Part shown: positions 53,526 through 64,000 of the stretch, piece by piece
How positions within the stretch are numbered: position 1 is the first letter of the stretch
How the letters are laid out: the number at the start of each line of letters is the position of its first letter
Translations under genes and position numbers: made by a program
Origin: Brasenia schreberi
Lineage: Eukaryota; Streptophyta; Magnoliopsida; Nymphaeales; Cabombaceae
Assembly: GCA_036023115.1 (NCBI GenBank)
Contig: JAYKKT010000064.1
Location: 8,440,501 to 8,504,500 of the forward strand
Direction: 5' to 3'
DNA: 64,000 nt
The notes under the pieces: generated by a model
Seen by the model: the letters and a program-made list of their open reading frames with translations, nothing else
Database searches by the model: none
Told to the model about the DNA's origin: nothing

Positions 53526-55367
53526 TTATGATGTAACATAACACAAACTAATCTTTTTCTTCAAGCATTCTTTATAAATAAAACGACAGTCTATCTCAAT
53601 ATGTTTCGTACATTCATGAAAAGTGTTGTTGGAGGCGATATACGTGACACTTTTATTATCACACAACATGGTGGATGGTTGTCGTAACATGATTCCCATA
53701 TCTCTCAAATACTTCTGTAATCCAGAAGATTTCTGTAGCAATGGTAGCCATAGCGTGGTATTCCGCTTCGGTGGAGTAAAGTGAAACCTTTTGTTGCTTC
53801 TTATACTTTAATGAAATTAGTGATTCACCTATAAAATACAGAAACTAGTAGTAAAATGCCTGTTATTGATATCTTCACCCCAATCAGCATCTGTATACAT
53901 AGATAAATCAAAGGATGAAGAAGTTAAGAGTATCCCATTGTTTCTAGAACTCCTTACATATCAAATAATTCTCATACACTCATATAAACAATAATAGGTG
54001 CTTGTTGAAATTGACTAGCTGTATATACTGCACGAGAGATATGAGTTCTAGTGATAGTGAGATAGGTGAGGGCACCTATCAGTCTTGTCTGTAGAGAGTT
54101 GGGTCTCCTAATTTTTCTCCGTCTGGAGCTCTTAACTTGGTGCCAAGGACCTGAAGGGTATCAACTTTCTTGTTGTCAGTGATCTCAGACCTAAAATTAT
54201 TTCATTTGCAAGCAAACTTGGTTTGTCACATAAAATATCCACGATTGTTTCTAACAATCTTGATACCTAAAAAATAACACAGAAGACCAAGGCTTTCATA
54301 TCAAATTCATGATGAAGATTATGTTTAACCTTTGCAATTCCTCTTTCATTACTTCCAATAATGATCATATCATCTATATACAAGAGTAAGATAACAATGC
54401 TTAAGTCAGATTTTCTTATAAACAATGCAATATCACTATAGCAAGAAACAAAGTGATGTAAATGCATGAATTTTTAATGCAGTATAGGTATAGCAAGAAA
54501 CAAAGTGATGTAAATGCATGAATTTTTCAAACCGATCAAACTAAGCCTAGGGGCTTGTTTCAAACTATACAAAGCTTTATGAAGTTTAAGAACATGATCT
54601 CGCCGAATGTCAAGTCTAGGAGGAGGAGTTATATAAACATCTTCACGTAAGTTTCCATTCAAAAAGGCATTTTTAACACAAAGTTGATAAATATCCCATT
54701 TTTGGATAGCACTAAGGGTTATTATAGAATCCTAATAGTGGTCATCCGAGCAACATGGGTAAATGTTTCATCATAATCAATTCTATGTTCCTGAACATAA
54801 CCCTTCACTACCAATCTGGCTTTATATCTTTCTATATTACCATTACTATGCGCTCTAATTTTGTAAACCCATCTACATCCAATAACTTTTTGATCCTTGG
54901 GCTTGAGAACAAGGACCACATTTGAGCTTTATCCAAGGCATTGAGCTCCTCTAATATAACATTCTTTGTTCTAGAATACCCTTGGCTTGATGATAGAATT
55001 TTAGCTCTTTTACTTGTCAATAATTGCAATCAAGTTTTTTCATTGGGGTTCAAAAGAATCATATAAGAGAAAGCATTGAGGAACTTTTGAAACTCTAGGT
55101 GTCAATCATGAGATGTTTTGTTCCCTAGATCTTCTACTATAGTGCAAAGGAAAATGTTTAAGGATAGGTTATGTGTTAAACCTAGGAAAGTGTTTAAGAA
55201 TAGGTTGTGTGTTAAACCTTTCACAGCAAAATTATTATTTGTATTATATGAGGTAGTATGAAGATTGTCTTCAAGATCACTATCATCAATTTCACTATCT
55301 TCTAGATTGATAAACATTTGAGAAGTTGATTCTTTATTATTTTCAATAGGACTAGATTTATATTAGT
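53526..55367 (-). mobile_element. Copia G, first part: RNase H and reverse transcriptase (broken)
   Basis: Minus strand: RNase H with [20 protein letters not shown] and KHIEIDCRFIYKECL (53526-53741). RT active site [17 protein letters not shown] (54267-54467). RT middle NGNLREDVYITPPPRLDIRR (54474-54662). RT N terminus GCRWVYKIRAHSNGNIERYK (54722-54919). A direct repeat of about 53 bp (TATAGCAAGAAACAAAGTGA) lies at 54437-54530, and a 38-bp one (TTTAAGAATAGGTTGTGTGT) at 55160-55220. Same family as copia A. Confidence 0.85.
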
Positions 55368-55385
55368 AGTCATTTTAAAAAAAAA

Positions 55386-56397
55386 GGTATCAAGTTAATG
55401 AGCCATACTATGAAATTGTGGGAAAGAATTATCGAACGTAGGTTAAGACAAGTATCAAGTACAACAGCGAACCGATTTGGATTCATGCCAGACAGATCTA
55501 CTATTGAAGCGATTCACCTTTTGAGACGTCTTATGGAACATTTCAGAGCAAAAAAGAATGACCTTTACATGATATTTATTGATCTAGAAAAAGCTTATGA
55601 TAGGATACCGAGGGAGGTTCTTTGGAGAACTTTGGAAAAAAGAGGTATCCCATTGACATACATTAACCTTATAAGAGACATGTATAGTGCAAAAAATGTG
55701 TGAGGACTCACGGAGGAATGACAGACTTCTTTGAAGTTAATATTGGGTTATATCAAGGATCAACTTTAAGTCCATACTTATTTATAATGGTGATGGATGA
55801 GTTAACAAAACATCATGTGTGATGGATCAATTTTTGAGAGTGATGGAAGAATTGAGGGAGATACTACGCATAAAATTAATGGTGGTTGGTTAAAATGGAG
55901 AGGAGCATCTGGTATTCTTTGCGATAAGAAGATACCATTAAAGTTAAAAGGTAAATATTATAGAGGAGCAATTAGGCCTGCCATGTTTTATGGTTCCGAG
56001 TGTTGGGCAGTTAATCATTAACATGTACAAAAGATGTCTGTGATAGAAATGAAGATGTAGACCGTATACATAATGAGGTTATTAGAAACAAATTAGGAGT
56101 AGCACCAATAGAGGATAAAATGAGAGAATATCGTTTAAGATGGTTTGGACATATAGAGAGAAGATCAAAAGAACAACTTGTAAGATGGTATGAAAAACTA
56201 AATTTGGAAAGTATTAAAAGAGGTAGAGGACGACTACAAAAGTGTTGGAAAGAAAGAATAAATAATGATCTAGCTTATTGTGAGTTAACTGCTAACATGG
56301 CACATGATAGGGATATGTGAAAACAAAGAATCCATGTAGCCGACCCTGTCTAGTATGGGAAAATGCTTAGTTTTGTTGTTGTGGTTGTTGTTGTTGT
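55386..56397 (+). mobile_element. LINE-4: 5'-truncated RTE LINE in copia G
   Basis: Starts GGTATCAAGTTAATGAG in the RT domain and ends with (TTG)n. Flanking duplications are AGTCATTTTAAAAAAAAA (55368-55385) and AGTCATTTTCAAAAAAAA (56398-56415). The RT part carries [20 protein letters not shown], with the catalytic Asp present. An internal deletion removes the FADD region and the segment up to SIFESDGRIEGD, so no active RT could be made. The C-terminal block [20 protein letters not shown] is complete. Confidence 0.92.
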
Positions 56398-56415
56398 AGT
56401 CATTTTCAAAAAAAA

Positions 56416-57015
56416 TTATATATTTAAAAATATAAAGTTTATCATTGACAGGGTCAAAATATCTCTATCCTTTTTTGTCGATTCCGTATAAAAAAATACA
56501 TTTAATAGCTGTAGGAGATAATTTGTCATTCTTATCGGTATAATCAAAACATCTATAACAAAAAAAACCCTTAGTCTTTCATAATAAGGAGAAATATTAT
56601 ATAATTTTTCAAAAAGAGAAACATTTTCAAGACGGTTTGAAGGCATTGTATTAATAAGATATCCGGCGGTAAACTTAGCTTCTGTTCATAAAAACTTAGG
56701 AACATTAATAGCAACTAAAAGTATTTTATAACTTTTTATATATGCCTATGTTTTCTGTTTGGTAACCCGTTTTCTTGTGGGGTGTTTGTGCTTTATGTAA
56801 AATCTATTTTTTCAAAATATTTTCAAAATATTTTAATAAGTATTCTCCTCTTGAATCTGATCCAAAAATCTTGACGATAGAACCAAATTGATTCTTTACC
56901 ATATTGTGAAAGGTCAAATATTTTTAAATACTTCGGATTTATGTTTTAGAAGATAGATCCAAGTAAATCGAGTAAAGTCATCTATAAATGCTACATAATA
57001 GTGTACTCCTTTGGA
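56416..57015 (-). mobile_element. Copia G, second part: integrase (broken)
   Basis: Minus strand: NRLENVSLFEKLYNISPYYE and RLRVF, the integrase C-terminal side, preceded by the damaged QNGVAERKN region near 56740-56790 and by GVHYYVAFIDDFTRFTWIYL-like core residues near 56950-57010. Ends abruptly at about 57015, where the TTCGAA-rich sequence of copia H begins. Gag and 5' LTR are missing. Confidence 0.75.
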
Positions 57016-60000
57016 AACAGCAGGGGTAGATCAAGACAGGCACATTAAGAGGGGCGGTTGTCGAATAAGAAGGGGCTTATTCGAATAGCGAGAAAGGAGT
57101 AGAGAAGGAGGCAGTAAACACGAGGTTTTGGTTATTCGAATAAAGAAGAGCTATTCGAATAATGAAGACGAGAAAACACAGGTGTAAGCAAGAGTGGAGT
57201 TTATTCGAATAAACTAGGTTTTATTCGAATAAAGGCGATGGCTACGTATATTAACGGCGACGAAGAAGGTTATTCAAGTGATGGCGTACTTGTTCGAATA
57301 AAACTAACACGGAGGCATATGTTTATAACATTTTAAAGCATATGATCATATGAACACAACCGGCAATCAATCATACAATTTAAACATTAGATTGATCAGT
57401 GTACTTGATTCTCCTCGAATATAAAGAGAATGCTTCTTTTGCTAAGGGTTTTAGTGAAGATATACTACAGAGTCGCTTAGATGTTTCAACATGAATTCAA
57501 GAATGCAATCCGCACTTGTACGTGATCTACGATAAAGTGATGTCTTATCTCTATATGCTTTGTTCTAGAATGCTGATATGATGATTCTTAGAGATATTTA
57601 TTGCACTAAGAAGTGCTATCCGCGACCTTACCTGGAGATGTGATCAAGCCGAAGGCACCGTAGTCTAACAAGTATGTTTCATCCATAGGATTTGAGCACA
57701 ACAACTCCCTGGGCCGTATAACATATTCAGCCCTATTGAGTAGATGTAAAGTCACACTATTTTGTTTCTTACTATGCCAAGAAACTAAAGAACTACCAAG
57801 CAAAGGGCATGTCCCACTAGTACTTTTTCTCGTCCAATTTGCACCGAAGCCAAAATCAGTAGGTCGAATAACCTATTAGAAGTTACAAGAGGCACCCTTA
57901 GGGTACCACAAGCCCACGTTTTGAAGTGCCTACTAGGTATTTTTCATTATCGTTTAACAAAGACTTAAGTGAGATCTGCTTAGGTTTGTCTCGATATCTA
58001 GCACACATGCATACACTAAACATAATATCTAGCCCTACTAGTAGTAAGATAAAGGAAGATAGACAGGAGAGATCCAATCATACCTCTATATTTCGTTTAT
58101 TTCTACCTGATTTACCTCGGCTTCATCTTTGTCCAAGTAGCAAGGCGTGCCCACTCGAATTGGCCATGTGTTTAGCGTTTTCCATTTTGAATCTCTTGAG
58201 CAATTCCTCGGTAGTATTTGGTTTGACTCTATGAGCAAGTCCCTTCGTAGGTCAGATTTGTTTGATTTGAAGTCCGAGAAGTTAAGTTCAATTCTCCTAT
58301 CATCGACATTTTCAAATTCATTCACGCATTGACTTACTTAAAAATCCTCTTTGCAAAGGGATTCATTAGTAGCACCAAAATATAATATCATGCATATATA
58401 CTTGCACAAGAAGAATGTCATGCTTTTTTATTTTTAATAAAAGAAAGGTAAGGTATCGACTTTTCCTTCAAAAAACCATTTTCTAAAAAGAAACTTACTC
58501 AACCTTTCATCACGCCAAGCTCTGGAGCTTGCGTTTTAAACCATATAAAGCCTTTTAAGTTTAAAAACATGGTCGAGCAGTTCATGATTTTCAAAACCCT
58601 ACCCGGGAGGTTGTTCAACGATACCTCCTCTTGAAATAAACCATTTAGAAAAGCACTTCTTGACATCCATTTGATATAATTTGAAATCCATGATGCAAGC
58701 ATAAGCAAAGTAATATCTAATAGCTTCTAGGTCTATTTCTGAGTTACGCATAGGTTTCTTCATAATCTATACCTTCTTCGACATACCCTTTTAGCAACCA
58801 ATCTAGCTTTATTTAGTTATTAATCCATTTTCATCAAGTTTGTTTCTAAAAACCCATTTAGTTCCAATATAGGGTGATTATTAGTTCAGTAACTAATTCC
58901 CAAAACTTGATTTCTTTCAAACTGATTTAATTCCTCATGCATAGCTAAGATCCAATGTTCATCATCAAAAGCTCTAATTAAATCTCAGTTCAATTTCCGA
59001 AAACAAAAGCTAAGTGATTACAAGTATTTCTGAGTTACAGTACTTACACCTTTAGATACATCACCGATAATTTGATCAAGGGAGTGATATTTTGAAGTTC
59101 GCCATTCTTTTTCGGGGAAGTTCCAAAGCTTAAATCTTCACAGATCTCTTAGTATAATGTTGATAAAGGTGTAACAAGGTGTCTTGAAGTCACATGAACT
59201 AACATCATCCATGCCTTTAAAAACATATTTATTTTCAAAAAATTTTGACATCTCACGATATATAAAGCTTATCATTTTTACAATCATAACACCTATACTC
59301 CTTTTTAGTTATTCCATATCTAGAAAAACACATTCTATTTTACGAGATGATAGTTTATCGTTTTTGTCAATATAAACAAAACATTTACATCTAAAAATAC
59401 GAAGTCTTGAATATTTGGGAGAAACTTTAAAGAGTTTTTCTATAGGATACAAATTTTGTAAAACCGAAGTGGGCATCCAATTAATTAAATAGAAAGTAGT
59501 AATAATAGCTTCTGCCAAGAAATTCTTAGAAACACCACTTGATGAAAGCAAGGTTCTTATGGTTTTCAAAATATGTCTATGTTTACGTTCGGAAATACCA
59601 TTTTATTGGGGAGTCTTAGAGGAAGAAGTTTGATGTATAATTCCAAACATATGGAGATGATTTTTAAAATTCTTTGACATAAACTCTCCTCCTAAATCAG
59701 ATGTAGAAATCATGATTTCGTAATCAAATTGATTTCTTACAAGGTTATGAAAGATATATTTTTTTTAAAAGGCATCGGATTTTGTTTTTAAAAGATATAC
59801 CCATGTATACCTAATAAAATCATCTATAAAAATGACATAGTAAGAAAGAGCTCCTTTAGACAAAACGAGTATCGGTTCCCATACATCCGAATGAGCTATT
59901 TCAAAGGGTCTTGTGGTAACAATTGTTTTGTTTGAAAATGAAAGATGTTGCATTTTACCAAGAACACAATCTTTGTAAGAAAAATATTTCTTAGACTTTA

Positions 60001-61447
60001 TTCCAAGAGGACATTGATATAATTTTTGAGCATTGAGATGTTCTAGTCTCTTGTGCCATAAAAGGGTATCATTTTTAAAACATTAACATATCCTATACTA
60101 TGCAAATAGTTTTTAATATAAAGTCTGCCCTTTCTATGGCCACCACCAATCACCTTCTTCAAGAGGCGATCCTGTACAATATATCTCATGGATGAAAATG
60201 TTACAATACAATTTTTATCCGAAATTTGACATATAGAGAGTAAGTTTAAATTTAGTTTTGGAACAACACTAATTTTGAAGATTTCAAAATTTTTATTTTG
60301 TAAATCACCAATTTTATCTATATCTAATTTTGTTCCATCCACGGTATAAATACAAAATAAAGATTTTTTAACACATGAGTTGAAAATTCTTTCATTAGAA
60401 GTCATATGAAACGAAGCACATGAATCAAAAATCGAAGAGGTAATACCTTGAATTTCATTTGTTTAAGAAGAGCAAACCGAACCAACTATTGCTTTCTCCT
60501 TCATGTCAGATAAGTTGCTTCACTTTTTCTTTTGCAATGATGGAAGATAAAACATGTTCTTCCACCAAGGCCACATTCTTTTTCAATTTAGGGCAATTTG
60601 TCTTTATGTGCTCAGCTTCTCTACAATGATGACAAATGGCATATTTTCTTGCTTCGCTTGATCCTTCATTTTTAAAATAAGGAGGACGATAAACCTTCAT
60701 ATTTACTCCGGGTTTAGATGCGGTAAGTGTGGTATCTCCTTAAAGCCTAGCTTTATTCATTATTGTTTTCGCCATTTGAAGATCGGTAAATACCTCTTCT
60801 TTGGTAGGAAACGACTTCATGAATAAGAGATGACCTAATTTCTTCAAATTCTTCTCGGAGACTTCGTAGAAATTGATATACAAAATCTTCATTGTCTTCT
60901 CATTATCTTTTAGGCAATGTGTACATTTCTTTCTATAGCCATGGTTCCAAATATTCACCAAACAAATCATTTACCCCTTTATCTACTTGTATAAGGGAGA
61001 CCAATTTGTCTCTGAATGCAATTTTATGAGCAACATCACTTTGAACATGAGATTTTTTTAAATATTCTCATGCTTCTCTTGCATTAGTGAAGTCGGCGAA
61101 AGTGTCCTTAGTGTGCTCATTTATATTATTCACGAGCACTCATAGGACCGTTCAATAACCTTTCATATTCTTTATTTTGCTCAAGCATAACATTAATGGA
61201 GGGTTCTACCTTCAAACCACTTACGTAGCCCAATAATTTTTTGAAATATAGGTAATTTTCTATAGTTTGGGTCAATGTTTTGTAGTTTAAAGGTGTTAAA
61301 CGGAAATTAAATCCTCCCTTTTCGTCCATATTATAAGGAAAAAAAAATTATAAAGAGGTAAACTTTCAACAAAATCAAGAGCACTATCAAGACGCTTCTC
61401 GATGCGATAATCAATGTTTAAATGATCGAAAATGACTCTGATACAAT
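57016..61447 (-). mobile_element. Copia H: RNase H to gag and primer site (broken)
   Basis: Minus strand: RNase H with LGSSLVSWHSKKQNSV (57606-57803). RT fragments: a KSAFLNGLFQEEV-like block (58499-58708) and NFSDFKSNKSDLRRDLLIES (58086-58325). Integrase C terminus RLRIFRCKCFVYIDKNDKLS (59309-59569). Integrase core FEIAHSDVWEPILV, FIDDFIRYTWVYLL (59765-59953). Preintegrase PKLNLNLLSICQISDKNCIV (60043-60405). Gag zinc knuckle CHHCREAEHIKTNC (60506-60700), and gag N terminus MDEKGGFNFRLTPLNYKTLT (61126-61329). Primer site, minus TGTATCAGAGTC, at 61434-61445. Stops throughout. Confidence 0.83.
57043..57310. repeat. Cluster of TTATTCGAATAA palindromes
   Basis: The 12-bp perfect palindrome TTATTCGAATAA occurs at 57132, 57201 and 57221. 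One-base or half-site variants lie at 57061, 57077, 57150, 57270 and 57291. Spacing is irregular (about 16-50 bp). The cluster lies where the 3' LTR of copia H is expected, next to its RNase H end, so it is probably part of that LTR. Confidence 0.8.
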
Positions 61448-61468
61448 ATAATAAAGATGATACTTCAA

Positions 61469-61855
61469 TGTGACAACGGTGTTGAAGTTATACAGCAAAA
61501 TCATCATTTTATTGATAACAACCAGAAACTAACATATGGAGGAAGGAGGAGCAAAATAACATATGGAGGAAGGAGGAGTAGGTCAGCGTCCCTTGGCTGC
61601 CGCAGTCTGCATCTCACGGTTTCCACACTCACTAAACCTAATTATAAAACATGATTTTATACTAATCATTCTAACTTAAAAGACTTTACTACCCCTAATT
61701 AGTGACTAATATACCTAAGCTCGCAATGGATCAGATTATGATCCATTGGGATCCAAATTACATCTAACTAAACCTATTTACAATATAACGACTTTAAACT
61801 TAAACTTCTTAAAACAATAAGAACGATAAAGATGGTTTCGACTTGATCTCCAACA
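61469..61855 (-). repeat. Copia I 3' LTR (left end approximate)
   Basis: Ends TGATCTCCAACA before the purine tract CGCCCCCTCAAGTTAA, exactly as in copia C. It contains the same palindrome CAATGGATC...GATCCATTG. A short direct repeat, ACATATGGAGGAAGGAGGAG, occurs twice near 61532-61580. It truncates the 5' LTR of copia H. Confidence 0.7.
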
Positions 61856-64000
61856 CGCCCCCTCAAGTTAAATCTTGAAGACTTCTAATTCTCAACTGAG
61901 TAAGCGCTTTCTGAAGGCTATTGATTGAAACTGTTTTGGTGAAGATATATGCTAATTGATCTTCTGAACGTACATGGATTAGGTTGAATATGCCTTGGGA
62001 AATCTTCTATGATAAAGTGACAATCTATTTAAATATGTTTTGTTCTTTCACGGAAGATAGGATTCTGAGCTATTTGAAGGGCAACTCTGCTGTAAGTAAA
62101 GAAATTGATTGGAGTATTTCCTTTAAAACCAAATTCTTCTAGAAGTGATATAATCCATTGATCTTCATACATGCCTAGGGCAATAACACGATACTCTGCC
62201 TCTGGACTAGACCTAGCCACCATAGACTGCTTCTTAATTTTTTAAGATATGATGTTGCCTCCCAAACACACAACATACCGTTGATTTCCTATCTGTTTTT
62301 TTGCCTGCCCAATCTGCATATGAATATATCCTTATATTGAGTGATGAATATGGAGTATATAGCAAGCCATAGGTTATTGAGGATTTCAAGTACTTGATAT
62401 ACTGTACTCATATGATGTTTAGATGGACAATGCATCCATCTACTCACATATCCAACTGCAAAATTGATGTAAGGTCGCGTAATACTAACATATATCAACT
62501 TTCCCACTAATCTCTGGTACTTACCCATACCTTCATACGGTTCGGTGGTCATATTACTATCTTCTGTGGGTACCTCCATAGGAATAGAGCATATGCGACA
62601 ATCTTCCATTTTTGTCTCTTTCAATAAGTCTAATATGTATTTCCTTCAAGTCAAGTAGTATGTTTAGTTTCTTCTTCAAATCGATTATGCCTTCAGTATC
62701 ATCACCTATGATGATAATATCATCAACATATACTAATAACACAGTAGTTTTTTGATCTTGTTTGATAAACAATGTATGATCACTAATGCACTTCTTAAAG
62801 CCCAGATTTATGACACAATCACTGAATTTTTCAAACCATGCTCTTGGGGATTGTTTCAAGCTATAAATTGATTTCTTTAACTTACATACCTGGTCCAGCT
62901 TTTGGTGATGAACATATAGATCCATATAAATGTATTCCATAAGATCTCCTTGAAGAAAAGCATTCTTAACGTCAAATTGCCATAATTCTCATTTTTTATT
63001 TATTGTCAAACTTAAAATGATTCTGATGGTGTTCATCTTTGTCACTGGAGCAAATGTCTCTTTATAATCTATGTTGTATGACTGGCTGTAACCTTTAGCT
63101 ACTAGCCTTGCTTTATATCTTTCTATATTTCCATCAGCTTTATACTTTACCGAGAAAACCCACTTGCATTCCACTGTCTTTCTTCTAGAAGGTAGGTCTG
63201 ATTCTGGTGGAGGATTATGATCAAGGGTAGTCGACTGATGTGGAAGAAATGCCTTTCTGTCACCTCTGGTATATACTTGCCATTGCTTCTCTTGAGAAAG
63301 TATCATTTCTTCGCCTTTATTTTCTTATACAGACTGAATTTCAATTGGTGGAAGATGTATTACATGTGGTGATTGTATATCTGATGGAACAGTTTCTTCT
63401 ATATTATAAAACGGTGTATCTTCATGAAAGATAACATCCATTGTAACATATAGAAGAGTATCGCAGAAAGATATATCTTATCGATCTTGTATCTAATTTA
63501 TCCCTTAAGCCATGATGAATGTAAACAAAACATATGCAGCCAAACACTCTCGGAAGAAGATGAAATTGTTTCTGGGAATGACATAATAAATGAAATGGAG
63601 TATTCCCATAGAGGATTCTGCTTGACATACGATTTATAAGAAAAGCTGCAGTTAACACTGCTTCACCCCAATAATATTTTGGTACATTACATCCAATTAA
63701 AAGAGTCCTTGCTACTTCTAGAATATGCTGATTTTTCCTTTCAGCAACACCATTTTGTTGAGGAGAGTAAGCACATGAGGTCTGGTGTAAAATTCCATAA
63801 TGTAAATATGAGTGAAACGATTGAGACATAAACTCACCCCATTATCACTGCGAAAAACTCTTATCGTATGCTGGAACTAAGTCTGTACAAACTGACAATA
63901 TACAGGAAGAATGTTCTTCACTTCATCTTTAGTTTTCATGAGATATATTATAGTGAATCTAGTACAATCATCAATGAATGAGACAAAGTACTTATATCCA
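61856..64000 (-). mobile_element. Copia I: RNase H, reverse transcriptase and integrase, continuing past the window
   Basis: Minus strand: RNase H with SSPEAEYRVIALGMYEDQWI (62029-62223). RT C terminus [20 protein letters not shown] (62289-62624). RT active site [17 protein letters not shown] with SIYSLKQSPRAWFEKF (62557-62940). RT N terminus CKWVFSVKYKADGNIERYKA (62989-63306). Integrase C terminus with the catalytic E in [20 protein letters not shown] and [20 protein letters not shown] (63422-63829). The integrase core continues to the right edge. Sister of copia C, with fewer lesions in integrase. Confidence 0.87.

Noticed and set aside
57043..57310. Centromeric or telomeric satellite
   Set aside because: No fixed repeat unit. 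Only a short palindrome recurs at irregular distances, next to copia RNase H.
1..64000. tRNA, rRNA or known small RNA genes
   Set aside because: No cloverleaf with intact A and B boxes or rRNA-like blocks was noticed by eye. A covariance-model scan would be needed to exclude them fully.
12438..64000. Integrated plant pararetrovirus (caulimovirid) sequence
   Set aside because: All reverse transcriptases seen are of copia order (integrase before RT) or LINE type. No movement protein or pararetroviral coat motif was seen.

Overview
Kind of organism. The window is nuclear DNA of a flowering plant. It holds two plant-type host genes with GT-AG introns, plant Ty1/copia LTR retrotransposons primed by an initiator-tRNA-Met-like site (TGGTATCAGAGCC), and RTE-type LINEs. 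The host reading frames resemble Arabidopsis NPF8 and CNGC19/20 genes. Introns of 9-16 kb packed with transposons suggest a TE-rich genome; I cannot name the species. The base composition is AT-rich.

Layout. 1-7350: an NPF8-type (PTR) peptide transporter on the + strand. Four exons (616-6873) join in frame to 568 codons plus a stop; only a short N-terminal exon is missing, to the left. Its fourth intron carries a complete, young, non-coding LTR element (T1, 1860-5896). 7350-9490: intergenic. 9490-40375 and beyond: a CNGC19/20-like cyclic-nucleotide-gated channel gene on the + strand. Four coding exons (11717-12268, 21768-21956, 23986-24084, 40235-40375) join in frame to 327 codons. The pore and cyclic-nucleotide-binding half lies beyond the window or is lost. 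12438-64000: the CNGC introns are filled with nested and broken retroelements. These are copia elements or fragments A to K and at least seven insertions of one RTE LINE family with a (TTG)n tail. LINE-3 interrupts the intron with a 17-bp target duplication and is itself split by copia K with a 5-bp duplication. Copia D contains copia E. Copia G is split by LINE-4. Copia H abuts copia I, which runs off the right edge.

Main result. The non-coding element T1 is not empty. Between its LTRs, on its sense strand, it carries recognisable fragments of at least three unrelated host genes: the N terminus of a SYP61-like syntaxin, the switch-II segment of an ARA6/RABF1-like Rab GTPase, and the N-terminal part of an ARP7-like nuclear actin-related protein. 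A further open frame is of unknown origin, and the 3' part is an array of short hairpins, including a strict 52-bp tandem repeat. A second element, D, carries the last 63 codons of an auxilin-like J-domain protein in its 5' leader. This is a small family of gene-capturing copia elements. Three of the four recognised captures come from endomembrane-traffic genes, which may be chance.

Working genes. Only the NPF8 gene and, with doubt, the CNGC gene look functional. Every retroelement coding region seen carries stops or frameshifts. Coordinates of exons, LTR ends and target duplications were read directly from the sequence. Family assignments rest on recognised motifs and remembered family sequences, not on database searches.
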